12,588 nucleotides of DNA from JBECKQ01 sp040235375 (GTDB lineage: Bacteria > Planctomycetota > Phycisphaerae > UBA1845), in NCBI GenBank assembly GCA_040235375.1, contig JBECKQ010000330.1, forward strand, positions 1 to 12,588, read 5' to 3'. Each line of letters opens with the position of its first letter. Positions within the stretch are counted from its first letter, which is position 1. Position numbers and translations under genes: made by a program. Positions 1 through 6,532 of the stretch are shown here, piece by piece. Under the pieces are notes generated by a model. The model worked only from the letters and a program-made list of their open reading frames with translations, made no database searches and was not told where the DNA came from.

Positions 1-152
1 TTCCAGTTCCAGCAGATTAGCCCCGACCAGGCACATGTCGTTCACGTTCGCGGCGTCGGCAAAAATCGACAGCGGAATGCCCGCGGCGTCGACGAGCAGG
101 CTGCGTTTGCTTCCGCTTTTCCCGCGATCCGTGGGGTTGCGGCCGGTTTTTT
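1..152 (-). CDS. IS5-family transposase, second frame (OrfB), partial
   Basis: Reading on from the A6 tract with one A skipped gives the expected continuation of the transposase: KTGRNPTDRGKSGSKRSLLV, then DAAGIPLSIFADAANVND and MCLVGANLLELE, up to the window edge. This is the catalytic-domain part after the first Asp; the second Asp and the Glu lie outside the window. It has no start of its own in view and is probably made as an OrfAB fusion by slippage or frameshifting. The missing remainder prevents any statement on whether the element is active. Confidence 0.7.
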
Positions 153-505
153 CCCCCGCCCAGGGGAGCTTTGGTCATCACCCCGTCCAGACTCAGGAAG
201 GACCAGTCCAGCCCGATCAACTCGTCGTAGCGTTTCGCGGCACGGTGAAACAGGGCCTCAAAGACGCCGGCCTGCTCCCACTCCTGGAAGCGGTCGTGGG
301 CCGTGGAGCCCGGGCAGATGCCGGTCGCGTCGAGCGCCCGCCATTGACACCCGGTACGCAGCACAAAGAGTATCCCGTTCAGGCAGTCGCGGTCCGACCG
401 CCGTGGCCGGCCGCCACCGAAGCGATGGGTGTTCACCCGCTTCGGCACCAGCGTTTGAAAGAACTTGAAGAACTCATCGGACACCTGAAATCGATTGCTT
501 CCCAT
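17..505 (-). CDS. IS5-family transposase, first reading frame (OrfA)
   Basis: This is the N-terminal part of an IS5-family (DUF4096-type) DDE transposase. Near the N-terminus is the family pattern GGGRPRRSDRDCLNGILFVL followed by RTGCQWRALD. Around residue 105 is LDWSFLSLDGVMTKAP, which holds the first catalytic Asp. After the GGGK at about residue 118 the frame turns into Arg-rich nonsense and stops. In the +1 frame the family sequence continues cleanly (KTGRNPTDRGKSGSKRSLLV). The start ATG at 505 has a strong AGGAGG six bases upstream. The split at an A6 tract is the normal arrangement in many members and need not mean decay. Confidence 0.85.
   Translation of the reverse strand: MGSNRFQVSDEFFKFFQTLVPKRVNTHRFGGGRPRRSDRDCLNGILFVLRTGCQWRALDATGICPGSTAHDRFQEWEQAGVFEALFHRAAKRYDELIGLDWSFLSLDGVMTKAPLGGGKNRPQPHGSREKRKQTQPARRRRGHSAVDFCRRRERERHVPGRG
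147..152 (-). promoter_or_regulatory. A6 slippage/frameshift site between transposase frames
   Basis: On the minus strand the sequence is GGGGGAAAAAACCGG. The frame before it encodes the front of the transposase. Only a net +1 change (one A fewer) restores the family reading after it. A homopolymer of six A is a classic place for transcriptional slippage or frameshifting in IS5-group elements. A real deletion, or a sequencing error in the homopolymer, would look the same. Confidence 0.55.
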
Positions 506-549
506 CGCGAGCCTCCTTGCTCTGGCACCAGCGCCAGTACCACTATCGG

Positions 550-575
550 CTCACGAGGGGTTTTTCGGATAGGCT
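550..575 (-). repeat. Probable terminal inverted repeat of the IS5-family element
   Basis: The bases outside the transposase start read, on the minus strand, GAGCCTATCCGAAAAACC then CCTCGTGA. This resembles the ends of IS427-group elements and is preceded by TTAG, a typical target. The matching end is outside the window, so the exact length is unknown. Confidence 0.55.
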
Positions 576-578
576 CTA

Positions 579-688
579 AAGACGCGCGCCTTTTCATGGC
601 GCACTAAGGAATACGGGCTAGCGAAGGGGTTGGCGCGCGACCAGTACGCCGCCCCGAGGGTGCGGCCGAACAGGTCCGAGCCGACTCC
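579..688 (-). other. Short gene-free stretch with a possible coding remnant
   Basis: Between the IS end and the SUKH stop, one minus-strand frame stays open from 688 into the IS. It reads in part LFGRTLGAAYWSRANPF, then ASPYSLVRHEKARVF. It is in the same frame as the SUKH gene, directly after its TGA. The composition is GC-rich, like the HINT segment of the toxin and unlike the SUKH gene. It may be the tail of a larger protein cut by the insertion sequence, but no family is recognised and the stretch is short. Confidence 0.25.
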
Positions 689-1237
689 TCACACCGGCGT
701 GGGCCCTTTGCTGAAGCGGGCTACGCGCAGCACATCTACAAAGGACGTTGCCACAAGGCGGACAGCCTGCGGTGGAATCGGTGCCACGTCATCTGGTTTG
801 ACCCAGTCCGACCAAACTCGATACAAGCGGATCGCGGTCGTGCCCTTCCCTTCAGGTCTTAGATAGTATGGATCACCGCCAATGCCCGGAGAACCAATCG
901 GTACGAACCCTGCCGTGAACAGGACCCGGCCGACATATGCACATTCTATTTCCCAAACAACCTGCCCCGGTTGAAGCCAATACAGTACGTGGTCCCTGTG
1001 CGGATCGTAATCGTCGGAGCCCCAGAAATCCGGCCCGGGGGCGCGCACGCTTCCACGCGACTCACTCGTGAATTCGAGCATCATGCCCCCTACGGGAAAC
1101 TCCCGGTACGCCAGAATAACATCTTCCGCCCACGACACTTGCAGAATCTTGGCCAAGCGGTCCACGTCTTCCGCCTTTGCTGCGTAACCCCTAACTTCCG
1201 GCTGCCGCGATCTTAGAGCATTGATAATATATCCCAT
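689..1237 (-). CDS. SUKH (SMI1/KNR4-like) immunity protein
   Basis: The product is a 182-residue soluble protein of the SUKH superfamily, the most common immunity fold in bacterial polymorphic toxin systems. It probably binds and neutralises the nuclease encoded just upstream. Visible marks are the DPHRDHVLYWL segment near residue 80 and the typical C-terminal pattern FVPIGSPGIGGDPYYL near residue 115, where SUKH proteins carry a G-x-G-G-D-x-(Y/F) turn. The start ATG lies three bases after the toxin stop and has GGAG six bases upstream, so the two genes are almost certainly co-translated. Its GC (55% in one row counted) is lower than in the housekeeping genes nearby, which fits horizontal transfer. 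The exact SUKH subgroup is not determined. Confidence 0.75.
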   Translation of the reverse strand: MGYIINALRSRQPEVRGYAAKAEDVDRLAKILQVSWAEDVILAYREFPVGGMMLEFTSESRGSVRAPGPDFWGSDDYDPHRDHVLYWLQPGQVVWEIECAYVGRVLFTAGFVPIGSPGIGGDPYYLRPEGKGTTAIRLYRVWSDWVKPDDVAPIPPQAVRLVATSFVDVLRVARFSKGPTPV

Positions 1238-1240
1238 AAG

Positions 1241-1882
1241 CTACTCCGGGATATCTGCAATCCGCTGTGCGTCCCATTCACGCTCCCAGTGACGTTTACG
1301 CGCAGCGTCGAAAAGTCTGCGTTCCTCGTCGGTAAGTCCACGATTGGGGTTCGGGGTACGCCCGTGATCGACTTTCAAGATTTCCTCAAATGGTCCGTTG
1401 GGATTCTGGCCCACGTGGTGGATTTCCACCGGGTAGCCGTCCACGCCCTTCGGAGCAAGCCCTCTCCTCGGCGGCCTGCGCATGATCTGTGAGTCCGGTA
1501 GTTTTCGAACGTTAAAAAGGTCGAAAGCTCCTTGGGTAAAGCGTCGGCAGCTATTATTGTGCACCCACACGCCGGCGGCGAAGTAGGTGTGGTCGCCTTC
1601 GACCTCGAAGTTGTACACCGGCGTCGGCGTGCGGTCCAGGAAGAAGTCCACCACCGCCACGCCCTCGCCGCCGGCCCCGGCGAACGTGTCGCCTACCGCC
1701 AGCGCCTGCGCCTCCGTCCAGCCGTGCTCGTAGCTCCAGACCTCGTGCGTGGGCGTCACGCCCATCGCCTCACCCGTGGATAGCGCCAGCCACAGGATCG
1801 CCGGGGCCACGTCGCGGAACAGCCGCGAGATGCGCGCCGGCTGCGGGGCGGCAACCGGCGCGCCCACCGGACGCGCGGGCAC
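1241..1882 (-). CDS. Truncated polymorphic toxin: half HINT domain plus LHH-type HNH nuclease tip
   Basis: This 213-residue protein combines two pieces. Residues about 20-110 are the rear part of a pretoxin HINT (intein-like) autoprocessing domain: VTPTHEVW at 42-49, GWTEAQALAVGD, VYNFEVEGDHTYF and the cleavage end VWVHNNS. The front of the domain, including its N-terminal Cys motif, is absent. Residues about 111-213 form an HNH/EndoVII-superfamily nuclease of the LHH type: VEIHHVGQNPNGPFEEI with the HH pair at 155-156, then DH at 172-173. Such domains cut nucleic acid in rival cells. The start is GTG at 1882, just behind the stop of the preceding gene and without a clear Shine-Dalgarno; a stop at 1928-1930 closes the frame upstream. 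It therefore looks like an orphan toxin tip rather than a secreted full-length toxin. The HINT half is much more GC-rich (70% in one row) than the nuclease half. Confidence 0.75.
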   Translation of the reverse strand: MPARPVGAPVAAPQPARISRLFRDVAPAILWLALSTGEAMGVTPTHEVWSYEHGWTEAQALAVGDTFAGAGGEGVAVVDFFLDRTPTPVYNFEVEGDHTYFAAGVWVHNNSCRRFTQGAFDLFNVRKLPDSQIMRRPPRRGLAPKGVDGYPVEIHHVGQNPNGPFEEILKVDHGRTPNPNRGLTDEERRLFDAARKRHWEREWDAQRIADIPE

Positions 1883-1884
1883 GC

Positions 1885-2205
1885 CTAATCGCCAAAGTCG
1901 GCGATGACATCGTCGATCCCGAAGCGCTTACCGGCACTGAGAAGGAAGCTCTGCATTTTCTCAGTGTTGGCTCGCGCCAACTTGTCAGTTACGGACGCGC
2001 CCAGCTCTACGCTGCACGCTCGGTGCTCCTCCAGCGGAACGAAGCGACGATAGAACTCATGCTCTAGTTCCTTATCCTCGAGCTCTGCTGCATCCATCGA
2101 GCTCTCAAGCACTCTGACCATGTCCGACAGCGAAATACTTCCGTCCAGGAAACCTTGCGTAGCTTCGATCATTCTTTTCCATATTCGCTGCTGACGTTCG
2201 TCCAT
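1885..2205 (-). CDS. Small helical protein, possible immunity protein
   Basis: The product is 106 residues long and highly charged. It has no signal peptide or membrane segment and appears all-helical. The N-terminus (IEATQGFLDGSISLSDMVRV) resembles the helical start of several small putative immunity proteins that follow nuclease toxins. This likeness is a general impression, not a named family. ATG at 2205 follows GACGAGGCACGAGG, a weak ribosome binding site. Its TAG stop at 1885-1887 directly abuts the toxin GTG start, so the genes share a transcript. Its place between toxin-system genes supports an immunity role against a toxin no longer present. Function unproven. Confidence 0.5.
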   Translation of the reverse strand: MDERQQRIWKRMIEATQGFLDGSISLSDMVRVLESSMDAAELEDKELEHEFYRRFVPLEEHRACSVELGASVTDKLARANTEKMQSFLLSAGKRFGIDDVIADFGD

Positions 2206-2350
2206 CGGCCTCGTGCCTCGTCTTTATGACAAACAAGAAGACGGTCGGGCTTGCTTATTGGGCCGGTCGTTGAATGCCTGACCTTAGTCTCTCCTCCTTC
2301 TGCGACACAACGGCTCGCGGAACCCTCCCGCTCAGTCAAACCAAACCGAG
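2206..2350 (-). other. AT-richer intergenic gap inside the toxin/immunity islet
   Basis: This 145-base gap separates the HEAT-repeat gene from the small helical gene. A short open frame crosses it, but the codons look random and no start with a binding site is seen. I find no hairpin or promoter strong enough to list. It may be where a toxin gene was lost. Confidence 0.3.
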
Positions 2351-2980
2351 CTATACAGGGCGCTTTGCTCTCGGCATTGTGCCGAGCCACTCTGCAATAC
2401 TATCATCGAAGCTATGGATCAACTCTTGAATAAAGGCCCCGTCATCTCCATAATTCCGCATAGCCGCAGCCATAGCCAAACGGCGAACCGATACACTATC
2501 TGAGTTGATGGCCTCTCTGATTCCATCTCTTTGCGCGCTTTCCGTCAGCAGGCGGATGTTCGCATCCCTGCTGCCTCGAAATACCGAGTCCGGCAATAGA
2601 TACAGGTAGCGGAATGCCCGCAATGTCACCCGCATATCATCATCCACAACGCAATTCACTAGCGATCTAACTATTTCGTCTTCTCCGGGTTCGAGTAGTT
2701 GTGCAACGGCCGCAACGGCTTCAAAACGAACGCCGGGATCGCTGTGACCGAGCAAGGCAATCAAGTCCCCATAAATCTCTCTGCCACGCCTTTGATCAAC
2801 AACCTCGCTCGCAATCCATGCACCCGCAATGACGACTTCAGGATCTTCGTGCCGCAAGACGGGAATGAGGTCGCGGATATCCCTTCCCGTCCGGAATTCG
2901 TCAGAAAACGTGTTCGTGAGCTCGCCACATGCATCCACATCCAAGCGCGAAAGCCTATCGATGAAAGCATCTGTTTCCAT
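2351..2980 (-). CDS. HEAT-repeat protein, probable immunity protein
   Basis: From ATG 2980 the protein has 209 residues and no signal or membrane segment. It contains paired-helix HEAT-type repeats: RDLIPVLRHEDPEVVIAGAW (about 36-55), YGDLIALLGHSDPGVRFEAV (about 70-89) and a third, IVRSLVNCVVDDDMRVTLRA. The D-P-x-V turn is the usual HEAT mark. HEAT-like proteins of this size often serve as immunity proteins beside polymorphic toxins, which the neighbourhood suggests. The frame is open further up, to an ATG at 3178 nine bases after the asnS stop. That would add 66 residues of low-complexity, Lys/Arg/Gln-rich sequence that does not look like HEAT. I prefer the inner ATG but the choice is open. 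One 60-base row counts only 43% GC, the lowest noted in the window. Confidence 0.6.
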   Translation of the reverse strand: METDAFIDRLSRLDVDACGELTNTFSDEFRTGRDIRDLIPVLRHEDPEVVIAGAWIASEVVDQRRGREIYGDLIALLGHSDPGVRFEAVAAVAQLLEPGEDEIVRSLVNCVVDDDMRVTLRAFRYLYLLPDSVFRGSRDANIRLLTESAQRDGIREAINSDSVSVRRLAMAAAMRNYGDDGAFIQELIHSFDDSIAEWLGTMPRAKRPV

Positions 2981-3005
2981 TACATACTCTTTAGCCTGTT
3001 GTACA

Positions 3006-3020
3006 GTTTCTTGAAGAAAC
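3006..3020. promoter_or_regulatory. Perfect 7+1+7 palindrome upstream of the HEAT-repeat gene
   Basis: The sequence gtttcttgaagaaac is an exact inverted repeat with a one-base centre. It ends 26 bases before the preferred start at 2980. It may be an operator, but no promoter with good spacing is visible. If the longer HEAT-repeat frame is used, the palindrome lies inside coding sequence. Confidence 0.3.
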
Positions 3021-3187
3021 TCCTCCTCCAGGGTGATGCGTCGTGCGTGTGCAGCTCTCTGCACCTGGCTTCCACCTCCCACTGCGTCGAAGTCTGCGAG
3101 CTCAGCTTTCCTCTTCTGGTCGGGTTTCTTCAGCGCGGCGACTGGAAGAGGATGCCGCCCGTTCCACCAGCCCCTCATAGACCCCGC

Positions 3188-4699
3188 CTATGGATACACC
3201 GAGCCCAGCATTCGCGGGAAGGGGATTGTCTCGCGGATGTGCTTCAGACCGCAGAGCCAAGCGAGGGTCCGCTCGACGCCCAGGCCGAAACCGCCGTGGG
3301 GAACGCTGCCATAACGGCGAAGGTCGAGATACCATTCATAGGCTTCCTGCGGCAGGCCCTCCTCGTGAATGCGGGCCAGCAGGCGGTCGTAGTCCTCCTC
3401 GCGCGCCGAGCCGCCGATGATCTCTCCAAAACCCTCCGGCGCGAGCAGGTCGAAGTTCTCTACATACTCCGGATCCCCGCGCTCCTGCCGCATGTAGAAA
3501 GCCTTCACGCTTCTGGGATAGTGCGTAACGAACACCGGCCGGTCGTGCAAGCGGGATATGATAGTCTCATCCGAGCCGCCGAGATCGGTACCAACCTGGA
3601 AGTTCGCCGCCAACTCCTTGTGATGCGGGATATTAGCAACCTGCTCGGCCAGCTCGGCCCGCTCCTCGCGCGCGGCGATGGCGTCGGCGGCCGCCTTGTC
3701 CTTCTGCCACTGCTTCCTGGCACTCTGCGACTGCTCCTCCAGCTCGGCGATGCTCTTGTCGAGCTCGGCAATGCGCACGTTCTTCTCCTCGAGGTCGCGA
3801 TCCAGAAGCTCCTCGGCCCGCGGGCCGCGCAGAATGTCGGCCACCTCCATGTACCGAAGCCGATAGAACGGCTTCTGCACCTTCTCCAGCGCCGCCACGT
3901 CGCGGCCAAGCTCCGCAATGTCCGCCCGATGATCGCGCAATACCCGCTGCACGATCGAACAGATAAAGTTCTCCGCCACGTCCATCACGTCGTCGAGATA
4001 GGCAAAGGCGATCTCCGGCTCGACCATCCAGAACTCGGTGAGGTGCCGCCGGGTCTTCGACTTCTCCGCCCGGAAGGTCGGCCCGAAGCAGTACACCTTC
4101 CCATGGGCCACGCACGCCGCCTCGACGTAGAGCTGCCCGGTCTGCGCGAGGTACACCGGCTCGCCGAAGTAGTCCACCTGGAACAGCGTGCTCGAGCCCT
4201 CGCCGGCCGCCGGCGCGAAGATCGGCGTGTCGATCAACACATACCCGTTGTCGTTGAAGAACGAGCGGATCGCATCGACCACCGTCGCCCGAATCCGCAG
4301 GATCAGAAACTGCCGCCGCGAGCGGAACCACAGGTGCCGATGCTTCATGAGGAACTCGATGCCGTGCGGCTTCGGCGTGATCGGATAGTCCGCCGAATCG
4401 TGCACCGCCTCGACCGCGGTCGCGACCAGCTCGTGCCCGCCCACCGCGCGCTCGTCCGCGCGAACCGTGCCGCGCACGATCAGCGACGCCTCCTGCGACA
4501 TGTGCCGGGCCGTCTCGAACTGGTCGTCGCCAATCTGCCCCTTTTCGATCACGCACTGGCACAGCCCGGTGCCATCGCGCAGCACGAGAAAAACGAGCTT
4601 GCCGCTCGGCCGGTTGCGGTAGACCCAGCCGGCCAGCGTAACTGCTTCGTCCACGTGATGTTTCAGGTCTTTGACGAGGGTGATGTCGGTGTTTTTCAT
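3188..4699 (-). CDS. asnS: Asparagine--tRNA ligase with coiled-coil insertion
   Basis: This class IIb aminoacyl-tRNA synthetase charges tRNA-Asn with asparagine using ATP. The 503-residue protein has an N-terminal OB-fold anticodon-binding domain (about 1-100, VTLAGWVYRNRPSGKLVFLVL) and the catalytic core. Motif 2 is FGPTFRAEKSKTRRHLTEFW (205-224), VEPEIAF follows, and motif 3 is GFGLGVERTLAWLCG (470-484), ending in the family tail PFPRML-x-x-YP. Between the core strands, at about residues 292-365, lies an extra segment of roughly 75 residues rich in Glu, Lys, Ala and Asp (LEEKNVRIAELDKSIAELEE and onward), predicted to form an antiparallel coiled coil. Ordinary AsnRS have a short linker here, so the protein is longer than the usual 430-470. 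ATG 4699 is chosen because a promoter ends seven bases before it and the OB fold starts there; the frame is open upstream to 4942. Confidence 0.95.
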   Translation of the reverse strand: MKNTDITLVKDLKHHVDEAVTLAGWVYRNRPSGKLVFLVLRDGTGLCQCVIEKGQIGDDQFETARHMSQEASLIVRGTVRADERAVGGHELVATAVEAVHDSADYPITPKPHGIEFLMKHRHLWFRSRRQFLILRIRATVVDAIRSFFNDNGYVLIDTPIFAPAAGEGSSTLFQVDYFGEPVYLAQTGQLYVEAACVAHGKVYCFGPTFRAEKSKTRRHLTEFWMVEPEIAFAYLDDVMDVAENFICSIVQRVLRDHRADIAELGRDVAALEKVQKPFYRLRYMEVADILRGPRAEELLDRDLEEKNVRIAELDKSIAELEEQSQSARKQWQKDKAAADAIAAREERAELAEQVANIPHHKELAANFQVGTDLGGSDETIISRLHDRPVFVTHYPRSVKAFYMRQERGDPEYVENFDLLAPEGFGEIIGGSAREEDYDRLLARIHEEGLPQEAYEWYLDLRRYGSVPHGGFGLGVERTLAWLCGLKHIRETIPFPRMLGSVYP

Positions 4700-4706
4700 G
4701 ACCGGC

Positions 4707-4735
4707 GTTATAGAGGCGTGCGTACGCCGCTGCAA
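4707..4735 (-). promoter_or_regulatory. asnS promoter (leaderless arrangement)
   Basis: On the minus strand TTGCAG (4730-4735) and TATAAC (4707-4712) are 17 bases apart. The expected transcript start falls at about 4700, one base before the asnS ATG. No Shine-Dalgarno is present between them, so a leaderless message is likely. Confidence 0.6.
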
Positions 4736-4856
4736 CCGCGCGAACGGCCGCGGCAGGCGTGAACGGCCGGCGGGCGCGGGGCCACCGTTGCGAATCGGCG
4801 CCGCACCCGCCGAGCCGTCGAGAGGAGTGAGAAGAGGAGGGTGTTGTTGCGATTCA

Positions 4857-6311
4857 TCACACGCGCGCTCCGTCGAATTCGCCGCGGTCCGGCTCGAACG
4901 TGCCGAACTCCCCGCGAGAGCCGCCTGCACATCCCTTTGCACCGGCGTGTTTTGCGATCGGGCTGTCGCGATCCCACAGGTAGTAGACCGGCCGACTGGC
5001 GGCGATGCTGCGAACGATCTGGGCGATAAATCTCGGCGACTGCCTGGCCGGCCGGCCCCGCCCGCGGCCGGTCGTCGCCCGGTACCAGTCGGTGACCAGC
5101 CGGACGGCCAAGGCGCGAACGTCCATCCGCCGGGCGATCCGCGTCGCCAGGTCCGCCGCGTGCACGTCCACGTCGAGTGCCGCCAGCTTCGCCAGAACCG
5201 CCGCGGCCCGGCGCGGCAGCGGGCACGTGCCGACGCGCGTCATGCCCGCCCGCTCGAACACCGGATTGACCGTGCCCATCGATGCCAGGCATTCGACGTA
5301 GCGCGTGCCGGCCATCGGCAGCGTTCGCCGCACGAAGCGGTGCCCGATGCCGCACCCGCGGATGTCCGGATGCAGGACGAGCCGGCGGAGAATGCGCACG
5401 TTTCTGTTGAGTTCGTCGAGGTTTCCGCTGAAGCGCCCGGCCGTTACGGCATTGCGCAAGGCAAGCTCGGCCGGCGGATAGGCATAGACGACGATGCCGA
5501 GTGGCTCGCGGCGGGAGCCGTCGCGCAGAACGAAGATGCGGTCCACAAACCCGAGATGATCGCGGTCGCGATAGTGCATCGCGGCGAACCGCGAATAGTC
5601 GCTGCGCGTACCGGGCTCGATGCGAAGTCGCCGCCAGAGGCTGAACGGCCTGCGCCGCGGCGGACGTTCAGCGACCTCGTGCCGGCGATCGGCGCCAAGC
5701 GTCACCACCGTGTCCGCCTGCAAGTCAGACAGAACGTCGGTGTTGCTCGTCGCCACCACGACCGACAACCGCCGGCGGGTCGTCAGCTTGCGAAGGTTGT
5801 ACGCCACCGCCTTCGCCGCGCGACGATGCAACTGCTGGGCGAACTCGTCGGCGATCAGCACGGCCGCGGCGCCGCGCCGCGCGGCGGCGCCGACGGCGCG
5901 GGCCAGCCGGGCCCGGAACTTCTCCCCTTCGGAAAGCTCTTCGTAAGCCCTCAGCCACTTCGGCGCCTCGCCGAGGGCACACGCGCTGAGGATCGACAGC
6001 GCGCCAGACAACGTCTCCGTGGGGGCGATGCAATCGACCAGCGGCGTGCCGGTCGGAAACGCGACGCGGTCAACGTGGATGGCCGCGGGATAGCAGCGGG
6101 CGATCAGTCCGAGCGCCGTCGTCTTGCCGCACCCGGACGGACCGCAAATGGCGACGATCCGCCCCGGCCCCACGGACACGGTCAAACCGTCGAGAATCGT
6201 GCGGCGCCGCCGCGGGGCCAGACCGAAATCCTGGGCGACGCGGGTGGTCCGGCCGGACGCCCGCCAGACGCGAAGCGCCCGTCCGCAATCGAGGCGTATT
6301 GCGCGGGACAT
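4857..6311 (-). CDS. ABC-type ATPase fused to GNAT acetyltransferase domain (COG2401-like)
   Basis: The 484-residue soluble protein joins an ABC ATPase (about 30-205) to a GNAT-like domain (about 235-365) and a C-terminal tail. Visible parts are Walker A GPSGCGKTT (57-65), signature LSEGEKFRARLA (126-137), Walker B VLIADEF (151-157), and an acetyl-CoA loop LVLHPDIRGCGIGHRFVRR (311-329). Next comes YVECLASMGTVNPVFERAGM, the tell-tale block of the COG2401 fusion family. It has no membrane segments, so it is not a transporter. The family's function is unknown. The H-loop His expected after the last strand is replaced (VVVATSNTD). I chose ATG 6311 because GGAGGGG lies nine bases upstream; GTG 6341 and ATG 6329 are alternatives. 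It follows the S24 repressor gene with its own strong promoter and an operator-like motif shared with that gene. Confidence 0.85.
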   Translation of the reverse strand: MSRAIRLDCGRALRVWRASGRTTRVAQDFGLAPRRRRTILDGLTVSVGPGRIVAICGPSGCGKTTALGLIARCYPAAIHVDRVAFPTGTPLVDCIAPTETLSGALSILSACALGEAPKWLRAYEELSEGEKFRARLARAVGAAARRGAAAVLIADEFAQQLHRRAAKAVAYNLRKLTTRRRLSVVVATSNTDVLSDLQADTVVTLGADRRHEVAERPPRRRPFSLWRRLRIEPGTRSDYSRFAAMHYRDRDHLGFVDRIFVLRDGSRREPLGIVVYAYPPAELALRNAVTAGRFSGNLDELNRNVRILRRLVLHPDIRGCGIGHRFVRRTLPMAGTRYVECLASMGTVNPVFERAGMTRVGTCPLPRRAAAVLAKLAALDVDVHAADLATRIARRMDVRALAVRLVTDWYRATTGRGRGRPARQSPRFIAQIVRSIAASRPVYYLWDRDSPIAKHAGAKGCAGGSRGEFGTFEPDRGEFDGARV

Positions 6312-6320
6312 GACTTTCAA

Positions 6321-6327
6321 CCCCTCC
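6321..6327 (-). promoter_or_regulatory. Ribosome binding site that decides the ABC-GNAT start
   Basis: GGAGGGG on the minus strand is nine bases before ATG 6311. The two upstream in-frame starts (6341, 6329) have no comparable site, so the shorter protein is preferred. Confidence 0.6.
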
Positions 6328-6391
6328 ATCAATGCTGGCACTGCTCACCATGGCCCGCCTCCCTGCCGACCAGTTACCTAACATTAACCAG

Positions 6392-6420
6392 ACATTACAA
6401 CATGCGCAATAGATTGTCAA
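6392..6420 (-). promoter_or_regulatory. Near-consensus promoter of the ABC-GNAT gene
   Basis: TTGACA (6415-6420, exact consensus) and TAATGT (6392-6397) are separated by exactly 17 bases. It is the strongest promoter found in the window. A transcript from about 6385 would have a leader of about 74 bases to ATG 6311. The spacer holds the shared operator-like motif, so a bound repressor would block polymerase. Confidence 0.75.
6402..6418. promoter_or_regulatory. Operator-like motif, copy 1 (ABC-GNAT promoter)
   Basis: The plus-strand sequence atgcgcaatagattgtc matches copy 2 at 7197-7213 in 14 of 17 positions, including the first ten. It contains the dyad CAAT-AG-ATTG. It lies inside the -35/-10 spacer. 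The likely binder is the XRE/S24 repressor encoded next door; this is inference from sharing and placement. Confidence 0.55.
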
Positions 6421-6532
6421 TAGCGAAATCTGGAATGTCCAAGACTGGTCGTGCAAGGCCGGTGGGACGGCAGAACCTGCCGCGAAGCCGCGATACAGAC
6501 CGCCGTCAGCGCGATCAGCGGCGCGGCGGTGA

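Larger units (their letters stand above)
1..575 (-). mobile_element. IS5-family insertion sequence, 5' part (continues beyond window)
   Basis: The element reads leftward and is cut by the window edge. It holds a split IS5-type transposase with a strong Shine-Dalgarno. About 70 bases upstream of the start codon lies a probable terminal repeat, which reads GAGCCTATCCGAAAAACC on the minus strand. Next to it is ctaa (576-579), the type of 4-bp target that IS5-family elements of the IS427 group prefer. The other end, and so the target duplication, cannot be checked here. The element sits just downstream of the toxin/immunity islet and may have cut into it. Confidence 0.8.

Noticed and set aside
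2169..2390. A 73-codon minus-strand frame between the HEAT and small helical genes.
   Set aside because: It overlaps both neighbours, has no binding site, and its sequence shows no protein-like pattern.
3102..3187. The reading MRGWWNGRH after asnS, which can arise when a tRNA gene is translated by mistake.
   Set aside because: No T-arm (GGTTCGA-type) sequence, acceptor pairing or CCA-like end can be placed around it.
2699..4762. Long plus-strand open frame opposite asnS (687 codons).
   Set aside because: It is the antisense of asnS and the HEAT gene; the minus strand gives recognisable proteins throughout.
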